Below are positions 17,166-24,900 of a stretch of DNA of 64,000 nucleotides, in pieces. The notes beneath the pieces are model-generated. The model made no database searches. It saw only the letters and a list, made by a program, of their open reading frames with translations, and was not told where the DNA came from. The stretch's first letter is position 1. Every line of letters begins with the position of its first letter. Both the position numbers and the translations under genes were made by a program. Source of the DNA: JBFMDN01 sp040753915 (GTDB taxonomy: Bacteria; Desulfobacterota; Desulfomonilia; Desulfomonilales; Desulfomonilaceae); the NCBI GenBank assembly GCA_040753915.1, contig JBFMDN010000029.1:1-64000 (forward strand). Direction: 5' to 3'.

Positions 17166-17666
17166 ATGAAGCATATGAGAATCGTCCCTTTGATCGTCTT
17201 AGCCGTGGCCTTTAGCACGCTCATGCCTGCCACTTCCTCGGCGGACCTCCGATTCGGACCGTGGGTGTACTGGGCGCCGTATTACTATCCCCCTCCGGAG
17301 ATGATGCAGCATCTTGGGTTCAAGCCGGAGGATTTTGCGCCGCGGTACCAGTCGCCCAATCCGGCACCACCACCCGATTGTCCGCCTCCTCCTCCAATGA
17401 CGCCGAATAGAGTGGTGAGCAAGGCAGCGTTCAAGCGGGAGGTCAACGGCCCTGTGATGGAAGCGCCTCCAGCTCGACGGTCTTCTCCGATGAGGCCCGG
17501 CGCGGTATGGCGAGCTCAGCCTCCAGCCGTGAGTCCCCAACCGGAGACAGTTCGGGAGCAGCCCCAGGCCTCACCGGAGCCTCCTGTTCACAGGCGCTTC
17601 GAGTTTGGAAAGGAGAAGCCCCGACCCGTCAGGAGCATTCCCGGGCCGCCTGCCACCGAAGAATAG
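17166..17666 (+). CDS. Secreted proline-rich protein
   Basis: A 166-residue exported protein of unknown function. ATG 17166 has GGAGG about 7 bases upstream and begins a standard signal peptide (MKHMR, then IVPLIVLAVAFSTLMPATSSA). A longer frame from 16986 is rejected because its extra 60 residues are not signal-like. The mature part starts with DLRFGPWVYWAPYYYPPPEMM, aromatic and Pro-rich, then a low-complexity Pro/Arg/Glu tail with PPPDCPPPPPM and PEPPVHRRFEFGKEKP. It lacks known domains and is likely largely disordered in the periplasm or attached to the envelope. It resembles the small Tyr/Pro-rich secreted protein at 44376-44699 in style, not in sequence. It is driven by the consensus promoter at 16840-16869. 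Confidence 0.75.
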   Translation: MKHMRIVPLIVLAVAFSTLMPATSSADLRFGPWVYWAPYYYPPPEMMQHLGFKPEDFAPRYQSPNPAPPPDCPPPPPMTPNRVVSKAAFKREVNGPVMEAPPARRSSPMRPGAVWRAQPPAVSPQPETVREQPQASPEPPVHRRFEFGKEKPRPVRSIPGPPATEE

Positions 17667-17789
17667 GGGCAGTGAGCCATAGAATTGCCCCAGTCTCCTT
17701 ACTGCTGCGTGTGAGGATCACCAGGTACCCGTTGGTGCAAATTGTTTCCGTGTTCGGAAAACAGCTCCTTCTTTAGGGAAGTCCAGCCT

Positions 17790-17850
17790 TGCAAGTGTAG
17801 TCCAGGACGGGCCTTGTGCCCTCCCTGGGCACCTACAAGGGGTGATCCTA
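17790..17850 (-). repeat. Dispersed palindromic repeat, copy 1 (degenerate)
   Basis: Read on the minus strand this segment gives ATCACCCCTTGTAGGTGCCC followed by AGGGAGGGCACAAGGCCCGTCC. The same layout occurs in the other orientation at 33978-34022 with GGCACCCCTTGTGGGTGCCC, so this is a dispersed intergenic element, here with a decayed hairpin. Confidence 0.6.
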
Positions 17851-17938
17851 CATCGCAATCCCTTCTTGACATGCCCCACAGTGAATTCGGCGGTACAACA
17901 CGCGATCGCACTTTCGAAATCTTGTGCTCGGCTTCAGG

Positions 17939-18937
17939 CTATGGCTTCGTTGCCACCAGGAGTTGATCCATCTTAGTGCCCTCCCTGAGCATGTGTACGT
18001 CGACAAAGCCCGCTCTCTCAAGGTCTTCCCGAATTTCATCAAAAGTGTAGCAATCACCTGCCCGTGTCGCGCACAGCATGTTCACTGCAAACACTGCTCC
18101 TTCCGGAGGAAATGTTCTCGTCTGGTCGAGAATGAAGTCTCGAATAAGAACGATCCCGCCCGGCCCAAGGGAACGAAAGACTTTTTCGTACAACTCCTGG
18201 TTCCGCTGCCTGCTATTGCTGTGAATGACAGCGGATAACAGGACTAAGTCATGTCCTGGGGGCAGCTCATCTGTGGAGTAGTCTCCCGCAACGATCTTGA
18301 CGCGCTCCAGCAATCCTTCCGCGGCCAGCCGTTTGCGCGCCAGGTTGACAACTCGTTCCAGATCGAAAAGTGTTGCTCTCATGTGAGGCGCCCGTTTCAG
18401 GAATGCCGCACAATAGGTGCCCGGTCCGCCCCCCACATCGAGTAAGTGGGCGTAGCTCGAGAGATCAACGGACTCGGCTATTATTCCCGCCATCATACGC
18501 CCCACCACCTCCATAGCTCCTATGAAGCTCTCTATCTCGTCGTCTGATCGGGCATCTATCCCCATCGGATTTGGATTGCGGCCTGTCTGAACGATTCGGG
18601 TCAGGTTTGACCAGCTTTCCCACATGCGCCCCCGGTGGAGCACCATGGGCAGGACCGTATCCGTGCCGGTCGACGAAAGTAGCCCTACGAGGGAAGCGGG
18701 AATTGTATACCGCCCTTCCTGAGACCGAGAAAGCAAGCCGTGCGCAGCGAGTGCATCCATGAGAATCCGCAATCCCCTTGGGTCCCAGCCCTCGGCCTGA
18801 CACAGCTCGTCAACGGTCCGGGGTTCGGTCTCTATCTTGCTGAAGATATCTAGCTCCGCTGCGGAGATCAGGATGCGGCTCAGGAGAAATGAGCCGCTCA
18901 ACTCGAGTAGCTTTTCTTTACTCCACTGTTCCGACAT
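17939..18937 (-). CDS. SAM-dependent O-methyltransferase (winged-helix dimerisation type)
   Basis: A 332-residue methyltransferase of the small-molecule O-methyltransferase family (caffeate/acetylserotonin type, also found in polyketide tailoring and carotenoid pathways). The N-terminal winged-helix dimerisation domain spans about residues 10-90 (ISAAELDIFSKIETEPRTVDEL, LRILMDALAAHGLL). The Rossmann domain begins around residue 165 with the SAM loop LLDVGGGPGTY, then ATLFDLERVV, IVAGDYSTDELPPGHDLVLLS. The usual catalytic HDW is altered to VIHSNS: His is kept, Asp lost. ATG 18937 follows AGAAAGGGAA; the longer start at 18985 adds 16 residues. It lies 2 kb from the megasynthase cluster and might methylate its product, but there is no operon link. 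Confidence 0.85.
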   Translation of the reverse strand: MSEQWSKEKLLELSGSFLLSRILISAAELDIFSKIETEPRTVDELCQAEGWDPRGLRILMDALAAHGLLSRSQEGRYTIPASLVGLLSSTGTDTVLPMVLHRGRMWESWSNLTRIVQTGRNPNPMGIDARSDDEIESFIGAMEVVGRMMAGIIAESVDLSSYAHLLDVGGGPGTYCAAFLKRAPHMRATLFDLERVVNLARKRLAAEGLLERVKIVAGDYSTDELPPGHDLVLLSAVIHSNSRQRNQELYEKVFRSLGPGGIVLIRDFILDQTRTFPPEGAVFAVNMLCATRAGDCYTFDEIREDLERAGFVDVHMLREGTKMDQLLVATKP

Positions 18938-19244
18938 GGAAGATTCCCTTTCTTGGAGGCACGTGGGCCCTGATTGTGCTGACACACTCTTGACAAGCGA
19001 GCCAGTCCTTTTACCATAGATATAATGTACTGTCTCCCGCGGGAACAGGGATAGTGAACCGCATTAAGAACAGGTCGGAACCCGATTCGCATAGCGAGTC
19101 ATTAACGACGGCGTGAAGGTAACGGCCGAGCTCCACTATCGTGTTGGCCGTGAGTCAGGAACTGCACAGGCGCTGATGGGAAATCTCGACCCCTATGATG
19201 ACCACATGTGGGCCGAAGGCTCATTGGCTTTCAACTGCAATGAG

Positions 19245-19269
19245 TGCCACGCATATTCAATGCGTGGCA
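19245..19269. repeat. Dispersed palindrome TGCCACGCA, copy 1
   Basis: TGCCACGCA (19245-19253) and TGCGTGGCA (19261-19269) form a 9-base-pair stem with a seven-base loop. A near-identical palindrome lies at 63754-63776. The left copy is 30 bases before the candidate selenoprotein gene. Confidence 0.65.
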
Positions 19270-19298
19270 GCATAAATGGAGCGAGATCGGATGTTGCC

Positions 19299-19457
19299 AT
19301 GAAAATGATATTGGGTGGCCTCGTCGGAGCGGGAGTAGGATTCGGGCTGTACTTGCTGAGCTCGACGACCTCAGGGCCGGGGTGAGCCCTTTGGTGCAAC
19401 CCTGTAGTCGCTACTGTGCTTGGCGCGGCGATCGGGGTTTCGATAGCCTCCGTGTGA
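19299..19457 (+). CDS. Candidate selenoprotein: DUF6132-like two-helix membrane protein with in-frame TGA
   Basis: Reading through TGA 19383-19385 as selenocysteine gives a 52-residue membrane protein: helix one MKMILGGLVGAGVGFGLYLL, the linker SSTTSGPG-U-ALWCNP, then helix two VVATVLGAAIGVSIASV ending at TGA 19455-19457. From memory, related small membrane proteins (DUF6132) have a CPLTCNP or CPITSNP motif between two helices; the TGA falls exactly on the first Cys, and CNP is retained after it. The frame downstream of TGA stays hydrophobic, open and of the expected length, arguing against a simple dead gene. A small hairpin (GTAG/CTAC at 19404-19414, extendable by GCA/TGC) lies 18 bases after the TGA, within the usual range for bacterial SECIS. 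No good Shine-Dalgarno site was seen. The alternative is a nonsense mutation. Confidence 0.6.
19396..19419 (+). promoter_or_regulatory. Possible bacterial SECIS hairpin
   Basis: Outer stem GCA/TGC (19396-19398 with 19417-19419), inner stem GTAG/CTAC (19404-19407 with 19411-19414), loop TCG or, if the closing pair opens, GTCGC beginning with GU as in known bacterial SECIS loops. The apex is about 23 bases after the TGA. Stability is modest. Confidence 0.3.
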
Positions 19458-19539
19458 GTGCTTTAGAGCTTGAACCCTGCGTTGACAATGACGCTACAGA
19501 ACAACCACGTGGATGCGATTAAGACGTAGCGAGGACTCC

Positions 19540-20331
19540 ATGGACTTGATCTTTGGGTATGTCATGGATTTCGCCCGATGGGTGTTGATCGTCGTGCTTT
19601 CGGCTCTCTATCCGGGGGTGTATTCTCCTTGGGTGGGAAAAGTTGTCGAGATAGTGCGGGCCGACGAGATCAAGGTCGAGAAGCAGGGCAAGCCTTATAC
19701 GGTCCGTCTGTATGGGATCGATGCGCCTATCTCTTATCCGGGGGCATCCGATCTTGGTGGCAACACGGCATCAGGGGAGAGGGAATCGAGAAACGAGGAA
19801 ACTATTGTGGGAAGTCCCTCACCCCCTCAGGCTTACGGGAAGATTGCGAAGGAGTACATCACCCAGCGGGCTTTGGGAAAGGCGGTTCGGATTCAACCGC
19901 TCCCCGGCGAAGTTTCGGGACCATGGTATAGGCCCAAGATTTGGCCCTATGACCGGCACAATCGTGTCCAGGCTTTCGTCTGGATACACGGGGAAGAAGG
20001 TGAATCCTTGAACGAAGAAATGCTGAAGAAGGGGCTCGCCTGGTGGTACAGTCCCTTCGTGCCATTCGAGCGCGGCTTCAAGTATCTGGAAGACAATGCC
20101 AGGATTGCGAAAATCGGCATCTGGGAGCAGCCCCATGCCAGTCCGCCCTGGCAGTGGCAAGGAACGAATCTCCGGGACGGAAACCCCATGAGGGAGCGGC
20201 GAGCCATAGCCTTCTGGATAGCCGGAGTGACAGCAATTCTTGCTCTGTTGGGCATTGTTACTGCACTGATGTGGAGGCTGATTCGCCGTATTATCCCCCG
20301 GAAAAACCTAGGCTTTTCTCGCGGTTCCTAG
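19540..20331 (+). CDS. Membrane-anchored thermonuclease (SNase)-like protein
   Basis: A 263-residue protein with a staphylococcal-nuclease-type OB fold between two membrane segments. An N-terminal helix (about residues 10-30, WVLIVVLSALYPGVY) could be a signal anchor. The nuclease core begins with WVGKVVEIVRADEIKV, then YTVRLYGIDAP with the conserved Arg and Asp, AYGKIAKEYITQRALGKAV, and YDRHNRVQAFVWI with the second conserved Arg, and ends with GLAWWY and AKIGIWEQP. A stretch of about 25 extra residues (GGNTASGERESRNEE) interrupts the usual loop after IDAP, and the expected catalytic Glu is not obvious. A C-terminal helix (about 228-253) is followed by Arg/Lys. ATG 19540 follows CGAGGA. Likely calcium-dependent nucleic-acid hydrolysis outside the cytoplasm, if active. 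Confidence 0.8.
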   Translation: MDLIFGYVMDFARWVLIVVLSALYPGVYSPWVGKVVEIVRADEIKVEKQGKPYTVRLYGIDAPISYPGASDLGGNTASGERESRNEETIVGSPSPPQAYGKIAKEYITQRALGKAVRIQPLPGEVSGPWYRPKIWPYDRHNRVQAFVWIHGEEGESLNEEMLKKGLAWWYSPFVPFERGFKYLEDNARIAKIGIWEQPHASPPWQWQGTNLRDGNPMRERRAIAFWIAGVTAILALLGIVTALMWRLIRRIIPRKNLGFSRGS

Positions 20332-20687
20332 CGAATCCAGCCTGATCTTCCCGACAGAGGTCCATGGGGCGATCTCGCCCGTTTGGACACGCGGTACAAC
20401 GGGGGTCTCGTCCCTCAGGACAGGCGGCGGAACGTGCCGCTCGCCCCTCAGAATACGCGGTAGAACGGGCGGCTCGCCCGTTTATTGCTAAGAATGACGG
20501 ACAGATACCCGTCCGGAAGCCCCTCCCTTTATCCCCCCTTTAACGGCTAACTATTCCGCATACTTGACACCGTGGCCATACCGACCGGTTTGCAGCAGGC
20601 CTCGCCTCGCGGTCGATCCTACGGGGAAGCCGCTGCGGTTACCTTCCTGGAGGTATTCCAAATTCAGGAGGAAGTGGGATGTGTCAC
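20332..20687. other. Intergenic region with imperfect tandem repeats
   Basis: Between the converging nuclease and reductase genes. It carries the repeats at 20371-20490; the remainder shows no gene, known RNA or strong terminator. Confidence 0.5.
20371..20490. repeat. Imperfect tandem repeat, about 33-base unit
   Basis: Roughly three and a half diverged units, each starting (G)NTCTCG/GCTCGCCC and containing ACGCGGTA-AACGGG or a variant (units near 20371, 20404, 20439 and 20472). The units are directly abutting without unique spacers, so this is not a CRISPR array. GC-rich and probably derived from an expanded palindrome. Confidence 0.55.
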
Positions 20688-21773
20688 CTAAGACTGTCCC
20701 CAGTCCTGTTCGATTGCATAATCAACGAGCTTGTTAACATAATCTTCCGTTATGGGGGGAACTTTTAGGTCAGGGAGAGCCCTATCGATGTTGGTTCGAT
20801 CGAAAACGGGGTTGTTAGAAAAATGAAAGAGGATGGCTTGCATCTGCCGCCACACCATGCGCTCCGTGTTGTTGCGGGGCTGAGTAAACGGTGCGCCCGC
20901 GCCTGCGAACTGGAGTCCTCCCAGTCGGAAGCGTCTTTCGACCCAATCCAGCGTCCAATCGTGTCTTGGCGGATCGGGGTGGCTGAGATGAAAGATTTTG
21001 TTGTGATTTTCCGGGTTTTCGATAAGCCTGACAGAGGCTTTGGCCACGTAGTCCACTGGAATGATGTTGGTCGTGGCGTCGCGATAGGCTGGAATATTGA
21101 TGTTGAGGTTCATCCTCTGGGACTCCGGCACATCCCGCATGAGTCGATCCATGAGGTGCACTGCCTGAAAGAGGATGTACCACCCTGAGAAAGAAGTACA
21201 TCGCCCGGTCTCGGAATGGCCGACAATGATGGAAGGCCTCAGAAGAGTGGCTTTGCCCATCCATATCTGCTCGGCCTCCCACTTGCTCTCTTCGTACACG
21301 TTGACAAAATCGCCCCGCGGGTGATTCACCTCGAAGATCCGCTCTCCTTGGATCAGTCCGCAAACGTAGGCAGTGCTTATCAGATGACAAGCCATGGGCT
21401 TGCGCTGAACCAGATTGAACAGGGCCTTTGCGCTTCCCAGATTGGTTTTGCGCGGCTCCCCGAATTCATCCATGTGCAGGCGGGTGGAAGCAGCGCTGTG
21501 GAGGAGCGTGTCCACTTCTTCGAGCCCTTCGTATTCTCGGCACCAGTTTTCCCATTCTCTGTCGATGTCCAGGATTTCACCCTTGAACCATCGGAGACTG
21601 CCAGCGCTCCTGGGCAGACCAAGACTTCCCAGGAATCTGATGGTGTCCAGCTTGCGGGATTCATTCCGGTACAGGGCCCAAACCACATGGTTTCTCTCGA
21701 GCAACTCGGCGATGAGGTACTCTCCGAGAAATCCCGTACCTCCTGTGACAAGAACTTTCATGGGTTGGACCAT
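20688..21773 (-). CDS. NAD(P)-dependent thioester-reductase / fatty-acyl-reductase-like protein
   Basis: A 361-residue extended short-chain dehydrogenase of the NAD_binding_4 (male sterility, thioester reductase) type. The nucleotide-binding loop VTGGTGFLGEYLIAELL is at residues 9-25, then DTLLHSAASTRLHM, the motif HLISTAYVCG supplying the catalytic Ser/Thr, and YEESKWEAEQIW with the catalytic Tyr and Lys (YxxxK). Further signatures are LLRPSIIVGHSETG and IIPVDYVAKA. Such domains reductively release acyl chains from carrier proteins or CoA as aldehydes or alcohols, as in heterocyst glycolipid synthesis. GGAGG precedes ATG 21773. It is divergently transcribed from the megasynthase, 215 bases away, so it probably acts on that product; direct evidence is lacking. 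Confidence 0.85.
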   Translation of the reverse strand: MVQPMKVLVTGGTGFLGEYLIAELLERNHVVWALYRNESRKLDTIRFLGSLGLPRSAGSLRWFKGEILDIDREWENWCREYEGLEEVDTLLHSAASTRLHMDEFGEPRKTNLGSAKALFNLVQRKPMACHLISTAYVCGLIQGERIFEVNHPRGDFVNVYEESKWEAEQIWMGKATLLRPSIIVGHSETGRCTSFSGWYILFQAVHLMDRLMRDVPESQRMNLNINIPAYRDATTNIIPVDYVAKASVRLIENPENHNKIFHLSHPDPPRHDWTLDWVERRFRLGGLQFAGAGAPFTQPRNNTERMVWRQMQAILFHFSNNPVFDRTNIDRALPDLKVPPITEDYVNKLVDYAIEQDWGQS

Positions 21774-21921
21774 CGTGCCTCCGAGACGAGTGCGGACGTC
21801 CGCTTCTTTCCTGCCCTGAAATAGGTGTCAGGATCAGGACCTGAATAGAGAACTCTATACGAGGGTCCCGTTCCAGGCAAGTGAAAAAACATGGCATTCG
21901 CAGGGCTGGCCATTTTTTCCA

Positions 21922-21949
21922 TTTGCCGCGAAAGATCCTATGGTATGAT
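21922..21949 (+). promoter_or_regulatory. Possible promoter for the megasynthase operon
   Basis: TATGAT at 21944-21949 is a good -10, placed about 40 bases before the start codon. The -35 (TTTGCC at 21922-21927, 16-base spacer) is poor, so an activator may be needed. Confidence 0.3.
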
Positions 21950-21988
21950 TTGTGTTTAACTCATTAATTGAGAACCAGAGGTACGATC

Positions 21989-24900
21989 ATGACAACCCAC
22001 ACCGAAAAGCCCGTGATTGCCTTCGTTTGGCGCCCCCAGGAAATTACTTCTTCCGTGGTGGAGATGGCGCGACAGACCAAGACCCGGGTCATTTTCGACC
22101 TCACCTCCATAGATCCCAAGAGCGCCGGACCGGCTCTTCTGCAGGCCGACGCCTCCTCCGATGCAGTCGATCTCAAAATCGATCAATCAATGTTGGTCCA
22201 ACCCGACCTCGAGGACTTGATAGAGGAAACCGACATCTCTACCCTTTGGGTGGAGCTCCATCCTTCCCTCATGCACATGCCGGTGAATGAATACCTCAAC
22301 AGGATCGCAGCCCTTGCGGACCGGATCAAGGTGATCCCCATTGTATCGGATCTGGAAGTGTTGAAAAGCATCCTCGGACATGCCCATCGGGTCCCCGCTT
22401 TGGCTCTCAAAGGCAGCGAGGCCTCCGGATTCGTGAGCTCCGAAAACCTCTTCACTTTGTACTCTTCTTCTCGGCGGATGCTAGCCGGCGAATCGCATCC
22501 CCCTCGACTCATGGTTTGGGGCGGCCTGGCAACTCCGGAGGCAGTGAGTGCCTTCCTTTGCACAGGAGCTGCAGGTGTGGTTTTCGAGAGCCTGCACTGG
22601 CTCACCGATCTCGTGGCTGTGGACGAAACGATTAAGAGTAGGGTGAAAAGCATCCGCCCCGGACATACAGATCTTACCGGTCTGAACCTGGGGGTTCCAT
22701 GTCGCCTGTTCAACAAGGGAAATTCCGTCGCGGTGAGGCAGCTCAGGGAATTTGCCGGCTCGTTGTGCGGAAGTGAGATCAGGGACGAACAGCGGCGATT
22801 CTTTGCCGAGCGGATCAAGTCTGAAGCGGTGCCCGCTCTCGAGGCCTCCTTTGGCAAAGATCAACTTATTCCTCTGGGTGTGGAGGCAGCTTTTGCCGAT
22901 TCCTTTGCCCAGCGTTTCGGATCTTCTACAGAGAGGGCAGTCGATGAATTTGTCTCAGCCATCGAACAGTGCTGCGCTGAAGCGACAAGCAAAATAGCTG
23001 CGTTCGTGGACAGCGCCGTTGCACAGGAAATGGGCACCCGGTACCCATTCATTCAGGGCGCCATGTCCTGGATCACCGACGTACCCGCGTTCGCTCGCTC
23101 GGTATCGGAGGCTGGAGGATTGCCTACAATAGCCCTGGGGCTCATGAACGGCGAAGTGCTCGAGAACAAGTTGGGAAGGCTGCCTGAAGTTATGGAGGGC
23201 CGGCCTTACGCGGTGAATGTGATTACTCTGGCGGAAAATCCCTATCGGGAGGAGCAGTTAGCGTGGATTCGACGTACGAGACCTCGGTTCGCAGTAATTG
23301 CCGCGGGGGAGCCGTCGCATGCAGCGGACCTCATGGCTGACGGAATCGACGTCATGTATATCGCTCCTAATGAAGATCTCGTGAAGCTCGCCTTCGAGGC
23401 CGGGGTAAAGACAGTCATTTGTGAGGGGAGCGAAGCTGGCGGTCATGTAGGGGAGCATAGCACTCTGACCCTCTCACAAGTCCTCCTCGATCTGAAAGCC
23501 AGGGAGCCGGGTATGTTCGAGGGGCGTAAGATCGTACTGGCTGGGGGGATCTTCAATCGGGAGACCGCCTTCATGGCGGCCATGCTCGGAGCAGACGCGA
23601 TCCAGATGGGTACAGTGTACCTCACCACACCCGAAATCGTGGCAACGGGTGCTCTCACGTCTCTGTATCAACGAATGATCCTGGATTCCAGCCCCGGTGA
23701 CACAACGGTGACGGGCGAAGGGACAGGACTGCGTGTCAGGTCATTGAAGACACCGAAGATAGAGGCGATCTGCTCTTTGGAAAGGGACTTTGCCGCGGGA
23801 TCTCAGGATGAAGCATCGTTCCGCAGGCAGATAGAAGCACTCAGCGCGGGCAGTCTGTTCGTCGCGGCTCGGGGGCTGAGCTCCGAAGGGACGCCCTTGG
23901 ACGAATCGGCGTGTCTCGAACAAGGACAGTTTATGAGCGGTGCATGCGCTGGTGCGCTCTCGGAGCCTCGAAGCCTGACAGCCCTACACGAAGAGCTGGC
24001 TCAAGGACCCCTGGCAGAGGGGCTGCCCTTTCTCGGTCCAATTCGCGAGGCTGCGGCTCCGCGGCCATTGGCGGAAGACATCCCGAGCCGGGCAGTCACC
24101 CGAATGCCGAAACGCGTGGCGCCCGGAATCTTGGGAGAGGGAGTGCCGGAACGGATCGCAATAACCGGCATGGCGGTCGTCAACGCTCTGGGGAAAAGTC
24201 CCGAGGAAGTGTGGGCTGCCAGCCTTGCTATGAAGAGCGGCATTCGCCCTGTCCCGCCATCCCGCTGGGACCACGAAATTTTCTACCATCCTCGCCCCCG
24301 CATGCCCGAGAAGACCTACTGCAAGGTCGCCGCGTTCCAGGACATCGAGGTTTCTCGAAAGGAGCTCGGGATTCCTCCCCAGGATTTCCGCACCATGACG
24401 AGCTCCACCAAGATCACGATGTGGCTTGCAAAAAAGGCGATCGAACAATCGGGCATTCTTGCATCAGACATACCGCGGGAGCGTATTGCGGTGCTCATTT
24501 CCCAGAATTCAGGGGAAGCCGCTGCCACGCTGGAGGACGTGATCGTCCGCGCAAGCGCACGGACCATAGCCTCTCACGTTGGCAATGTCCTTGGTCTTTC
24601 ACCCGAGGCCAGGCAAGTGGTCGAGGAAGAAGTCAAGGCGGGACGCATCGTCATTGATGATACCACGTTGCTTGGACGCCTCAACTGTTCGGCCGGCGGT
24701 TTTATCTGCAATAAGTATGGATTTATGGGGCCAAGCTTCTCGGTTTCCGCGGCCTGTGCGACTGCCCTGGTAGCACTATACAGCGCCTATCAAATGATAC
24801 GGAATGGCATCATCGACGCTGCCGTGGTGGGAGGAGCTGAGGAATTCCTTACACCCATGCATTTTCTCGAGTTTTCCGCGTTGGGTGCTCTGGCCGGTCT

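Noticed and set aside
18960..19040. TTGACA and TATAAT between the methyltransferase and the small membrane protein
   Set aside because: The two hexamers are 25 bases apart, too far for a normal sigma-70 promoter.
19244..19522. A 92-codon frame overlapping the candidate selenoprotein
   Set aside because: No domain, no ribosome site, and its middle is the out-of-frame reading of the two-helix protein.
20371..20490. Possible CRISPR array
   Set aside because: Units abut without unique spacers, are strongly diverged, and no cas genes are nearby.
23911..24657. A 248-codon forward frame inside the megasynthase
   Set aside because: Shadow frame over the linker and KS start; composition is Arg/Gly/Ser-rich and no motif is present.
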